This document shows, piece by piece, positions 1 through 10,907 of a DNA stretch of 64,000 nt (positions are counted from its first letter, which is position 1; each line of letters begins with the position of its first letter). The notes under the pieces were generated by a model. The model did not search any database, was not told the DNA's origin, and saw only the letters and a program-made list of their open reading frames with translations. Source of the DNA: Archegozetes longisetosus (Eukaryota > Arthropoda > Arachnida > Sarcoptiformes > Trhypochthoniidae); contig JAEMBT020000001.1 in assembly GCA_018873245.2 (NCBI GenBank), forward strand, positions 12,492,220 through 12,556,219, written 5' to 3'. The translations under genes were made by a program, and so were the position numbers.

Positions 1-3000
1 TAAAAGATTTTGATGAGTTTTCTTATGCACTAATGACGAAATAGATTGGGAAGAGAAGCTTTCAAGCAATTTATATGAGTCACCGTTTCAAGGTTTATTT
101 AAAAGAACCTCTTTAAAAGTTGTAAATCTCAATTATATGTCAATTTACAAGAATGTAGACTCCTTTATTTATATGACTCAATCTCAGATTTGTCAATTTT
201 ATCTTGATAACATAAAATGATTGCTTAAATTGAAGCTTCATTGATTGAAAAAATCTGACGAAATTTTTGATAGGACTCGGTTTGTTAGGCAAGACAAAAA
301 TTAGTTTTCAAAGTCATAATTAAAATGTTAGTCATATTTTAGACGTGGGTAAGAATCTTGATTTCCAATTAGCTTTTCAACAAAAGAGAAAACTCTTTAT
401 GGCAACAATAAAAGAGAACTCAAACGGATGGAAATGAAAAAATTAAGCATTGTTCGGCTTTTGAATTTTAGCGTTGGAGTGATTCAAATTAAGGAAAACA
501 AGTTGCTTAATACAGTATACAATAGAGCTTCTACAATTATTGAAGAGTCGATAATTGAAGCTTCAATCAAAAGAGAGGGAAATTTTTATTTTATTATATT
601 TGTTTTTTTCAAATAAAGATTTCTAAATGTGAGATCCCATTAGTGAGAAATTCATGTCAATCACAGACTTAAATTATAAGAACTTAGAAAAGTTAATTCA
701 CAAGTATTTTACGTATTTTGAAAATATTATATTTTATTTATAATGTTAGAAAATATAAATTTTTCATAGATTATAAAATTATAAGAATGTAAAATTGATA
801 AGATTGATAAAATTGACATTTGAATTAATAATCTCAAATTAATTTATTCAGATTGACGCATTTAACACGTTTAATATACTCATAAAACTTTTACTATACA
901 AATATGAATAGAGTTGAAAACCTGTGAAAGCTTTCCTTAACTTGTTTGTTAAAGCTTAAATTTAATAATACATATCCTGAGGCTAATATTTCGAAACTTC
1001 ATTATTTTGTAAGTATATGTTAGTAAAATCATGACTGAGAGCCTAGCTTAAACAGTAAGTACTATGTCTTTTGCTCGTCTTACAGATGGTTATCAAAAAT
1101 GCAAACTTGAAGTTGAAGCGCATTTTAACATAAGTTCTAAATGTCGAAGGATAAATGACCAAAGCTTTAAATTAGCTCATTTGATTATGAGGTATTATTA
1201 TAACTATATCACTGCGTTTGACTTTTTTGACTAAAAATGTTAAAATTGATAAAAATCGTAGAAGTCATTAGAGATGACTAAAATCCACTCTCTTAGCATT
1301 TTATTGACTTTATTCTTAATTCTAATAAAAATAAATGTATGGATAGATATATTCTAATTAAGAACCTTGTTTAACTTTTTCTTATCTTCGTTTACTTTGG
1401 TTGGTAGACTCTTTCGACTTTAATACCTTCGATTAACCTACTTCTCAATGCCTTAACTATGACTTTAGTATAATATTAATGCTGCAGAAATTAGCATTTT
1501 ATTTATTTGAAAAATTTTGTTGCAGATCATATTTAGTTGAATTCATTTTTCAGATAGAATTTAGTACTTCTTTCAAAAAAATATGAAAACATCGTACTGA
1601 TTCTACTTAAATTCTAGTTTTTTGCATACCTTTATATGACGAAATTCATTTGACAAGTATTTGATTCGATATTATTTGAGTTATTGTTGAGAATCTAATT
1701 AATCGTTAAGTATTCTGTAATGCAATGAATGGAAATTTGTCAATAATGTGAGAAAATATCTCTTCAAAAATAAGGAATTAACAGATACCAGAAAAAGCAA
1801 GTCAAGGCTTTCATTATTCATATCTGCTGAATCCTTTCTGGAAGTTGAATTAATGAACGCATAATTAAAATAAATATAATTTGCTGATCGCAATAGAGGT
1901 ATGAATCATTTTTGTGAAAGACATTTGTTAGTGAAACTCCCTTCCTGTAATGTGCATAAATTAGAGTACATTTCTTATGTCCTGAGGTATTTTTATCAGA
2001 GTAAATAAAAGCACTGAAATCCATCAATCATAAGGCATAATATGTTCAATTCTTTGCCATAGATGTAATAAAATACCAAAAGAGTAATAAAAATCAAAAA
2101 TAATTTTCTTAACACTAACCATTAGATTATAAGTTAAAAAACAAGAAAATGAATTACTATAATTCAGTTATTTATTTAATTCGTTAACTATATAAAAAAA
2201 TCATGATAATAAAATAAGTTGACCGTAAAGCAACTATTTCAAATATATGCAATAGACGGATCTTTTGTAATACAGTCTAACCCGATTTTAGTGAATGGGT
2301 CAGTACAGCCAAAGGCGTTCAATAAAAATAGGAACACTCTATTCGAACTCAACGAACTATGGATTTTGTATTTAGTGAAGAAAACAATGTTTCCCATCAG
2401 CGGAATTCACTGTAAAAACTTTCATTATAAACGGGTTTGAGCGCATCTGTCACTAATAAAAAGTTGAATAATCTACTTCTAGTATATTAAATTAAGTTTT
2501 TGTACAGCTTTAATCCTATGCATTAAACTTAGGCACATGCCTTCAAAACAAATATATCTGTTGCGCCTCTGACCATAAGCACTGTTGACAATTAATTGTT
2601 AGAATTGGTTTAGGACTTTCATCAAACTTTTTATTAGAAAACGTGATTAAACATATATAATAACATAATATCGAAATTAAAATTCACACATATAAAAAGA
2701 TCTAGATCTTAGGAGCCATTTTTGAAGTTTTATGTTTGCTCTGTGAGAGCATGGTGAGCTGGTTCCCCATAAGAAAACAAACCTTGATTTATGAATTTAA
2801 AATATAATTAATGTGATGTCTTGTAATAATAATACGCATAAGTCACGTGATATTGAAAAAGCAAATGTGTTGTATAACTTGATACTACTGTAATTTCTAG
2901 GGAATTTACAAAATCTTCATTCAAACTACTAAAGGCTACGCTACTGCATATCGGATAAGTCATTATTTGTTTAGCTTTTCATTGATTTTAAGTCTTAAAA

Positions 3001-5430
3001 AACAATATCCTAGCTCAGTAGTTTGCGAAATTTTATGAGATTTGAAGGATATGTCAATTACGTAATGGTCAAGGCCCTAGTCAATGAATCACTTTGTAAT
3101 TTAATTAGTTGTTGGGAGAAATGAACGTCATTCATAATCATTTAGTGATATACGAAAGTCATTCAAACACAAGTGTTTACAAAATTGTTGAAATTCCTGT
3201 TAAAAGGACACCATAATTAAATTTCGCATGCCGTATATGATTTTACACTTACCTATTGAATTTACTACTGGTTTAAACTTTAAAAGAGAAAAATTTAATG
3301 TTTGTCCAATCATTTCAAAGTCATAGTATAATAAGCGAAAATAAAGGTATGCAAAACGTTTATTTAGAGTGTCATAAAATAGTTGAGCCGATAAGCAAAA
3401 TCTTCCAAAGAGGTCATTAAAAAGGCACGAAAATGTTATCACATAAAACGCTTTTAGCTACTTATTTTTTATAAATTAGTAATAATTTGTTAGTTATCAC
3501 TTTAAATTCGCCGCTTTGATCATCAATTCTCAAGATGTTTGCGAACATAAGAACCCAGACGCAAATATTTAATTTTGTTAGAAAATGAAATACATCAATT
3601 AGAGCTTTATAGCTAAATTACTAGAAAAGTACTGATTCATCACTTATTTGATTTAAGTTGCCAAAATATTGACCCAAAGTTTTAGAATTTTATTTTTAAA
3701 TTTCGTTAAAGAGAAATATTTGGTGTAATACCTCAAATTTAGCTTTATTGTTCCATATTTTTCACTTGAATTCATTAAATTAAGTACAATAAAGCCGCAG
3801 TTATTTAACACGTGTTGTAATCAAAGCGGAATATTTTTTATAAAATTATTGAGTCAATCTAACTCAAATTTTTTCACAATAATATAAAAACAAGGTGTAT
3901 TTATCTTACATCTAACCCTAACAATTATTTAATCTTAAGAATAAATATATAATCTTAAGATTGAGTAAGACCTTAATTTAAGTTGAAAATAAGTCTTTCA
4001 TTAACTTTAAATTGTCTTATTTTATTAATGTTTGAGCCTATATTTTACTAATTTTAGAATATTTAGATAAATATTTTTACAAGACAACAAATGAAAATAT
4101 TATAGAGACTGTTTTTGATTACTTCAGCTATCAACTACTAAAACAGTACATCGGGATATAGATAACTGGGGAGTAATACGTTTATTAATAACTTTGTAAG
4201 TACAAGTAGGAATTTTATCAAATTTTATACCGTAATTATTTAACACGTTCATAATATTTTTATGTTAAAGTAGAAACGTATTCACCTTGTTTTGCGGATT
4301 TTGTGAGGAGCCTTCTCATTATATCTTGGCAAAAATTTTAATTCAGTATTTTATCTTACTTCTAATTCTTGATTTTAGCTTTTGAATATTATCAGACTTC
4401 CGACTCCCCTCATAAACATCATCTTTAACCATAAGTGAATTTGCATTAAGAGACAAGACGAAACACTACAGTATTTACTTGAAGGTAACTTTTTCTATTA
4501 TAGTTGAAGAATATTGCAGAAGACGGTAAAGTCTATACTAGAATCATGTTGATCTAATGCTAAATATACATGACCTAAGATTCAAAATAAAATCATTAAT
4601 GAAGTAAAAGATGCACAACCTTTCATATTAATCGCTGACGGAGCCAGAGATATAACTAAACAAGAGCTAATGTCAATCATATTGCAATATATTAATGACT
4701 GAAAGGTGAAAGAGTTTTTGTTATATTCACGAGAAGAATTAGTCGCAAAATCGAAATATGATAATATAGTAACACTTTTAAAACTTTAATCTTAATTCGA
4801 ATGACTTAGTCTCTCAATGTGATAATGATGTAATGTAATGAATGGCGAATATGATGGTTTGCAAAGCTTAGAGAAAAGGCAAAGTGTGCCATGTATGTGC
4901 ATGGACTTTTCCTATTAGATCACAATAATTCATATTCAAAGCATTTAACTATTTTCAATTAATAGTACGTGTTTATTAGTTCAGGTTTGAATATTGAAGT
5001 TTTCAAAGGAGTGTAACCAATGACTTGTAGTTCTTAAAAATATACACTAACGAGCTTAATACGAACTCGGTGGAATTATAGTCAATAATTGCTATCGAAG
5101 AAGCTCTTTACTTTAAAGCTATCTCTCGAATGGATATATAACTTTAAAGTACATAACAAATCAATAATAGCCAAAGGCTTAATTAATAAGATTTGTGATT
5201 TTAAATTCACTTGTTTTTTGAACTCTTAGAATTTTATTGTCAAAAATAAACTTGTTTTTCAAACAAATGTAGTTCAAAAATTAGCTCATTTAGAAATCAC
5301 TAAATTCAAAATAAGTAGTTTGAGAAATAACGAAATCTGGGAAAATATTTATAAAGAATATGTTGAAATATGCAGCTTAAGTAATATAAATATTAAAACT
5401 AATAATTCTAGAAATAGAAAAATCTCTAAA
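1..5430. other. Intergenic, no gene recognised
   Basis: AT-rich sequence with only short open frames that lack recognisable domains, signal peptides or plausible splice partners. I see no transposase remnant or obvious hairpin element here. It may hold introns or regulatory DNA of genes outside the window. Confidence 0.5.
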
Positions 5431-5439
5431 CACTTAATA

Positions 5440-5675
5440 AACTCTTAACAAAAGTTTTTTTGACAGGTTTAGCTTACACCAAAAACACATTTTTGCAAAA
5501 CATGCAGGTTGTGAAATTTTTATGCCTTAGAAAGTAAACATGTGAATGTATGTTTATCATATTTAACAAAATGACAGTAACTCCAATGCAAACAATGCTA
5601 CTTACGTGCTTTGCGAAAGAGCGATTTTGGCATGGGCTTTCTGCCAAAAGCTTTCTGTTAAGAGTTTACTCATTT
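5440..5675. repeat. Hairpin (foldback) MITE, left copy
   Basis: A short non-autonomous element whose two ends are imperfect reverse complements. It starts around AAACTCTTAACA and ends with CTGTTAAGAGTTTAC, and both arms contain a CATGGGCT- or GCATG-like core. A diverged copy lies at 9150-9378 in mirror position, at the other edge of the palindrome. Confidence 0.7.
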
Positions 5676-6132
5676 ACAATAAAATATAATAAATGTGTTG
5701 TAATTGAAAACTTTTCAACGCATTTTTATAATTTATTAAACACATAGAGTGGGGATTAGTTCTTGAATCAAGTGTTCTTAGAAGATTAATTATTTATGTC
5801 GAGAACTAATTTGAAGTGATTGAATACTTACAATTAGTTACATAGTTAATAGTAACAATTGTTAGTTTACAATTAGTATTGGATTTTAAAATAAATATAA
5901 TAATGTTTTCCCATGTAATTCATAATCTTTTGTTGACTATATTAAAATCTAAATATGCTTAAAAAAGTTGTGAATAAATATGAAATTTCTCGTTTATAAT
6001 AGTAAAAATATTTATTTCTTTAATAATTTTTAGAGTACACATATGTTTTAATAATACACTGTTTTTAAAAGTATAATCTCAATATATATAAAATGCATTA
6101 AAAGATTAATAATCATAAAATATCTTTGTAAT

Positions 6133-6138
6133 TTTATT
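6133..6138 (-). promoter_or_regulatory. Poly(A) signal of the left peptide gene
   Basis: AATAAA on the minus strand, about 120 bp after the stop codon of the 6257-6532 gene. It is the mirror image of the AATAAA at 8703-8708. Confidence 0.5.
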
Positions 6139-6256
6139 GTGTTATGATATTAAATCATATTATGTAAGTAGAATTCGGAAAGTTATAAAAATTAATTAAC
6201 AACTTATAAATTCAGCTGAATTTTCAATGGAAATTTGATTTGGATAATGATTGTAA

Positions 6257-6532
6257 TTAGATAAGACAATAGCAGACACCATTGTAGTACGCACATTGGG
6301 CACCATCACAACAATAGTAATTGTTGCATGGCCATGTACAGATATAACAATAAGCACGTGACGCATCACCAGAACCGACATTACTACCAACAGCATTATT
6401 TGCTGATACCACTTTGCGATTTCCGATTTCGGTTAACTTCTGTGTATTTTTAGGATCGATTTTCGATGAATTCACGGCCAAATTAATGAACATTACAATT
6501 ACCAAACACATGAAAGCTATTTTCATATACAT
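6257..6532 (-). CDS. Secreted 8-cysteine peptide, left-arm copy
   Basis: A single-exon gene for 91 residues. A signal peptide covers roughly residues 1-22 (Lys then a Leu/Ile/Val/Met-rich core). A polar stretch rich in Asn, Ser, Gly and Val follows (about 23-58) and looks like a propeptide. The last 30 or so residues hold eight cysteines in the order C, C, C, CC, C, C, C, close to the C-terminus, with several Tyr and a TWPC motif. Eight cysteines in so short a domain suggest four disulfides, as in knottin-like antimicrobial, venom or effector peptides; no family is recognised. It differs from the right-arm copy by one residue (Ser here, Thr there, residue 50). The start could be Met1 or Met3. 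Confidence 0.85.
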   Translation of the reverse strand: MYMKIAFMCLVIVMFINLAVNSSKIDPKNTQKLTEIGNRKVVSANNAVGSNVGSGDASRAYCYICTWPCNNYYCCDGAQCAYYNGVCYCLI

Positions 6533-8308
6533 CTTGTAATTCAGTTATAATTTAGTTTATTAAACTTATACTTTCAATTGTTAAAAGACTTCAAAGATTG
6601 CGTTAAGGTAGTTTTTCTTTTGCTACAACAAATTTGAGCATGATTTGGCTTTATTCACCTCGGTTTATATATTTACCAGAAGTGTCATTAATTTTATTGT
6701 GCAAGTTATTTCACATTGCATTTGAAATTTTATTATTATTACAATTGGTTAAAAACATTACAATTAATTGATTCTCGAGTAGGTAACTGAAACTCGACAA
6801 AAACAAAATGATAAATTTTATTCATAACTGATAATTGTACAATTTATTAATTATGTTTTTTCTCGTGAACAATAATGTTATATTATATAAACAATACATA
6901 AGTAGTCATAACTGTTATCAGTGATACTTTATTTTACAATTCTGTTTACACAAATCAGTAATGTAAGAGAAAGTGTATAATGAACGGATTATTTTGTATG
7001 TACGATTGTTATCAGACGTAACATCGTTTGATTCATAAAAATCTATAAAAGTAAATGAAATAGACTTATTTATGATAATTTAGATGAAAATCATTTAAAA
7101 TAAAGTATTCATAAAAAATATCAAATATATTGATAAGAACTTGTAAAGATTAGTTGTTTCGAAAGAAATTTTTGGAATTAAAACTGATTAAAGTAGTCAA
7201 TACATTTCAACTCTTTTGAACCAGTCAAATATTTAATAAGTTTAATTACTTTTGTTTTAATTAACTCACACTTAATATGTTAACCATGATAACATAGATT
7301 ATGAGTTAAAAAATTTCAAATTTCTTAACTATGATTTTAATAAATATATTACTTGATATACCTACTACGCTTGAAGAAATGGCAAAATCAAACATTTCGG
7401 TGAACATTGATTAAAATACTTGTTAATAAAATAGAATCATAAACTGACAATATTTATCAAACATAATTAACTGATAAGTTAAGGGTCAAAGTACAAGATA
7501 AACCGTTATTAAAGTATCAACATAAATAGATGATGTACAATGTGTTTATACGTTTTAGCATATTATAAAGTGTGAGTTAATTAAAACAAAAGTAATTAAA
7601 CTTATTAAATATTTGACTGGTTCAAAAGAGTTGAAATGTATTGACTACTTTAATCAGTTTTAATTCCAAAAATTTCTTTCGAAACAACTAATCTTTACAA
7701 GTTCTTATCAATATATTTGATATTTTTTTATGAATACTTTATTTTAAATGATTTTCATCTAAATTATCATAAATAAGTCTATTTCATTTACTTTTATAGA
7801 TTTTTATGAATCAAACGATGTTACGTCTGATAACAATCGTACATACAAAATAATCCGTTCATTATACACTTTCTCTTACATTACTGATTTGTGTAAACAG
7901 AATTGTAAAATAAAGTATCACTGATAACAGTTATGACTACTTATGTATTGTTTATATAATATAACATTATTGTTCACGAGAAAAACATAATTAATAAATT
8001 GTACAATTATCAGTTATGAATAAAATTTATCATTTTGTTTTTGTCGAGTTTCAGTTACCTACTCGAGAATCAATTAATTGTAATGTTTTTAACCAATTGT
8101 AATAATAATAAAATTTCAAATGCAATGTGAAATAACTTGCACAATAAAATTAATGACACTTCTGGTAAATATATAAATCGAGGTGAATAAAGCCAAATCA
8201 TGCTCAAATTTGTTGTAGCAAAAGAAAAACTACCTTAACGCAATCTTTGAAGTCTTTTAACAATTGAAAGTATAAGTTTAATAAACTAAATTATAACTGA
8301 ATTACAAG

Positions 8309-8584
8309 ATGTATATGAAAATAGCTTTCATGTGTTTGGTAATTGTAATGTTCATTAATTTGGCCGTGAATTCATCGAAAATCGATCCTAAAAATACACA
8401 GAAGTTAACCGAAATCGGAAATCGCAAAGTGGTATCAGCAAATAATGCTGTTGGTACTAATGTCGGTTCTGGTGATGCGTCACGTGCTTATTGTTATATC
8501 TGTACATGGCCATGCAACAATTACTATTGTTGTGATGGTGCCCAATGTGCGTACTACAATGGTGTCTGCTATTGTCTTATCTAA
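8309..8584 (+). CDS. Secreted 8-cysteine peptide, right-arm copy
   Basis: Mirror-image paralogue of the 6257-6532 gene: 91 residues, the same signal peptide, polar middle region and C-terminal eight-cysteine domain, with a single Ser-to-Thr difference at residue 50. A TATA-like run (ATATAAAT) lies about 140 bp upstream, where the other arm differs by one base, and an AATAAA follows the stop by about 120 bp. The whole transcription unit is therefore duplicated, and both copies look functional. The role is unknown: antimicrobial, toxin-like or host-directed effector are all possible. Being secreted rests on the signal peptide. Confidence 0.85.
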   Translation: MYMKIAFMCLVIVMFINLAVNSSKIDPKNTQKLTEIGNRKVVSANNAVGTNVGSGDASRAYCYICTWPCNNYYCCDGAQCAYYNGVCYCLI

Positions 8585-8702
8585 TTACAATCATTATCCA
8601 AATCAAATTTCCATTGAAAATTCAGCTGAATTTATAAGTTGTTAATTAATTTTTATAACTTTCCGAATTCTACTTACATAATATGATTTAATATCATAAC
8701 AC

Positions 8703-8708
8703 AATAAA
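8703..8708 (+). promoter_or_regulatory. Poly(A) signal of the right peptide gene
   Basis: AATAAA about 120 bp downstream of the stop at 8584, mirrored in the left arm. Confidence 0.5.
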
Positions 8709-9149
8709 ATTACAAAGATATTTTATGATTATTAATCTTTTAATGCATTTTATATATATTGAGATTATACTTTTAAAAACAGTGTATTATTAAAACATAT
8801 GTGTACTCTAAAAATTATTAAAGAAATAAATATTTTTACTATTATAAACGAGAAATTTCATATTTATTCACAACTTTTTAAGCATATTTAGATCTTAGTA
8901 TAGTCAAGGGATATGAATTACATGGAAATATATCATTATATTTGATTTTAAAACTAAAGCTAGATCTTTTGATTAAAAATCGAATACTGATTCAAACTAA
9001 GTATTTTAATCACTTCAAACTAGTTCTCTTTATAAATAATTAATCTTCTAAGAACACTTGGCTCACGAACTAATCTTTAAACTATATGTTTAATAAATTG
9101 TAAAAATACGTTGAAATTTTATGAGTTATATCATAATACTTATTGTAAA

Positions 9150-9378
9150 TGAATAAACTCTCAACAGAAGGTTTTTTAACACTTTTTAGCCCATGCCATA
9201 AACACTATTGCAAAGCACGCAGGTCGTGTTCTTTGCCTTCATTTTGTTAAAATAATAAAGACATATTCATTTGTCTGCTATTCAAGTATATAGTTTCACG
9301 AGTCGCGTGCTTTATAAAAAAAGTGCTTTTGGCATGGGCTAAAACATGTCAAAAAATTTTCTGTTGAGAGTTTACATG
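9150..9378. repeat. Hairpin (foldback) MITE, right copy
   Basis: The ends AAACTCTCAACAG and CTGTTGAGAGTTT are perfect reverse complements, and the similarity continues inward with GCCCATGCC / GGCATGGGC. It is the counterpart of the element at 5440-5675 and marks the outer limit of the palindrome. Confidence 0.75.
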
Positions 9379-9704
9379 CCTATTGTATGAAAACCAAATT
9401 AAAAGCTTCTAATGCAAGGTTTAGACTTGACTTTTGCGATAGATTTTATCGTTTATTGGCAGCTGTTAGAAACGATCTCCAGAATCTATGAAACAGAAGG
9501 TATATGATAATGAAAAATATCCTTGTTAAGATCAGAGCATATATTAGAGTTAAGATACCAAAAATTATCAGAATCTCTTGTCAAGATAGCATTCTTTAAT
9601 TAATGTGAACTGCAAAACCGTTTTTGAAATATTCTACGGCTTATAAACAAATATAAATTCATAGTCAGTCATTGTTTTTAATTATGAGACATCCTTTAAA
9701 TCAA

Positions 9705-10780
9705 TCGGGTAAATCCGAGATAATGGGTCTAAGGGGATGCCCAACCTTCACCGCCAAATGTGATACATCATTAGATTTATTTCATCGAGCTGAACATTTT
9801 GATACCACACTTGACCACTTTCGACTCAAATTTGATCACTTCTAGCCAACTCCTGACTGGAGTGGCTGACCCCGCCAAGTGATACGTCATTGGACTCAAG
9901 ATATCAAACTGAGCATTTTGACGCCTCACTTGATCAATTATCACAAGTAGTTCTGTAAGGTGGCAAAATACATAAGAGTTCACTTTAGAGTCAATAATTT
10001 TTTATCATTAACCTTTTTATCCCCTAGACTCCTATTAATTCTCTCTTATAATCATAGTCCCTCAAACTTATAATCATTTCTTTATATACTGCTCGTCAGT
10101 CCCCTCATGTCTAAACTGTTATTAATATTTTGCACTTTTTAGTAGCTACTAATCTTACTAATTGAACTAGTATGCGCATATGCATGCCATGATGTCTATA
10201 CAAACCCTAGATTTTACTAACTATCGGTTAGAATGTATCTCTCATTAAGAGAGTTATTGTCCGCCAGTAAATAAACTCACTTTCGGCTACTTAAGGAGTG
10301 TTTGTGCCAGTGCGCACAAACTTCCTGAGAAATTGGCCTCATATTTCTCGACTGATCAAAAGTCGCACTAAAGTTCTTGAGATATTCATCTTTGTTTGAT
10401 TTGAGTTACAAATTGGTAAAGCCAGACTATCTATTTTCGAGAGGGGTTGGTCTGGATGGCACCTATGGGTGATGTTAGCTTTTCGGTAGCTGTGCGCCGA
10501 TATGCTAAGTTATAAAAACTTAAAGTCTAATATCTCAAGAACTACTTGAGGTATTTGATCAAGTCAGGTATCAAAATACTCAGTTCAATGTACTGGGTCC
10601 AACGATATATCTCTTGGCATGGTCGGCTACTTCCATCGGGGGTTGGCCAGAAGTAGTCAGGTTAGGGTGGGAAGTGGTCAGGTATGGTATCAAAGTGCTC
10701 AGCTCGATTAACTGAATTCGATGATGTATCACATTTGGGGGTGATGGGTTAGGAACCTCTTTAGATCCATTAGCCCAGAT
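9705..10780. mobile_element. Foldback DNA transposon, copy 1
   Basis: A non-coding element, more GC-rich than its surroundings, with long imperfect inverted arms. The left arm motifs (AATGGGTCTAAG at the edge, then TGTGATACATCAT, GAGCTGAACATTTTGATACC, CACTTGACCACTTTCG) recur in reverse complement order at the right end. The arms extend several hundred bases inward, to a TCAAGTAGTTCT / AGAACTACTTGA pair. No transposase is seen. Copy 2 (57430-58795) is interrupted by a hAT insertion; the matching site in this copy, near 9885-9897, is empty. About 300 bp in the centre (around 10080-10370) has no counterpart in copy 2. Confidence 0.85.
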
Positions 10781-10907
10781 TCACTCAATCAATCAAAGTT
10801 TATTTATTTTAAACAGTTATAGCTCTTTTTAAATCGAATACATTAAAGCTTAATCTAAAAACAAAGATAATTTTGATTAAGCAAAACTTGATTGCATTGA
10901 AGTTGAC

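Larger units (their letters stand above)
5440..9378. repeat. Large palindrome (inverted duplication) with two peptide genes
   Basis: The two halves are reverse complements about a centre near 7420. The inner arms, about 5951-7273 and 7568-8890, are almost identical: I found two substitutions and two homopolymer length differences, though I did not check every base. They are separated by a unique spacer of about 294 bp (7274-7567). Outside 5950/8890 the symmetry continues with clearly lower similarity out to a hairpin element at each end. Each arm carries one complete copy of a secreted cysteine-rich peptide gene, transcribed outward from the centre. Confidence 0.93.

Noticed and set aside
428-616. 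62-codon open frame near the left edge
   Set aside because: No domain, signal peptide or splice context; expected by chance in AT-rich DNA.
6196-6396. Open frame overlapping the left peptide gene (and its mirror at 8445-8645)
   Set aside because: It lies in another frame of the same DNA and includes the peptide's coding part; the signal-peptide frame with eight cysteines is the better gene.
5440-9378. Palindrome as a pure assembly artefact
   Set aside because: The arms carry real differences, a unique spacer and diverged outer parts, which an artefactual fold-back of one read would not produce. Long reads are still needed.
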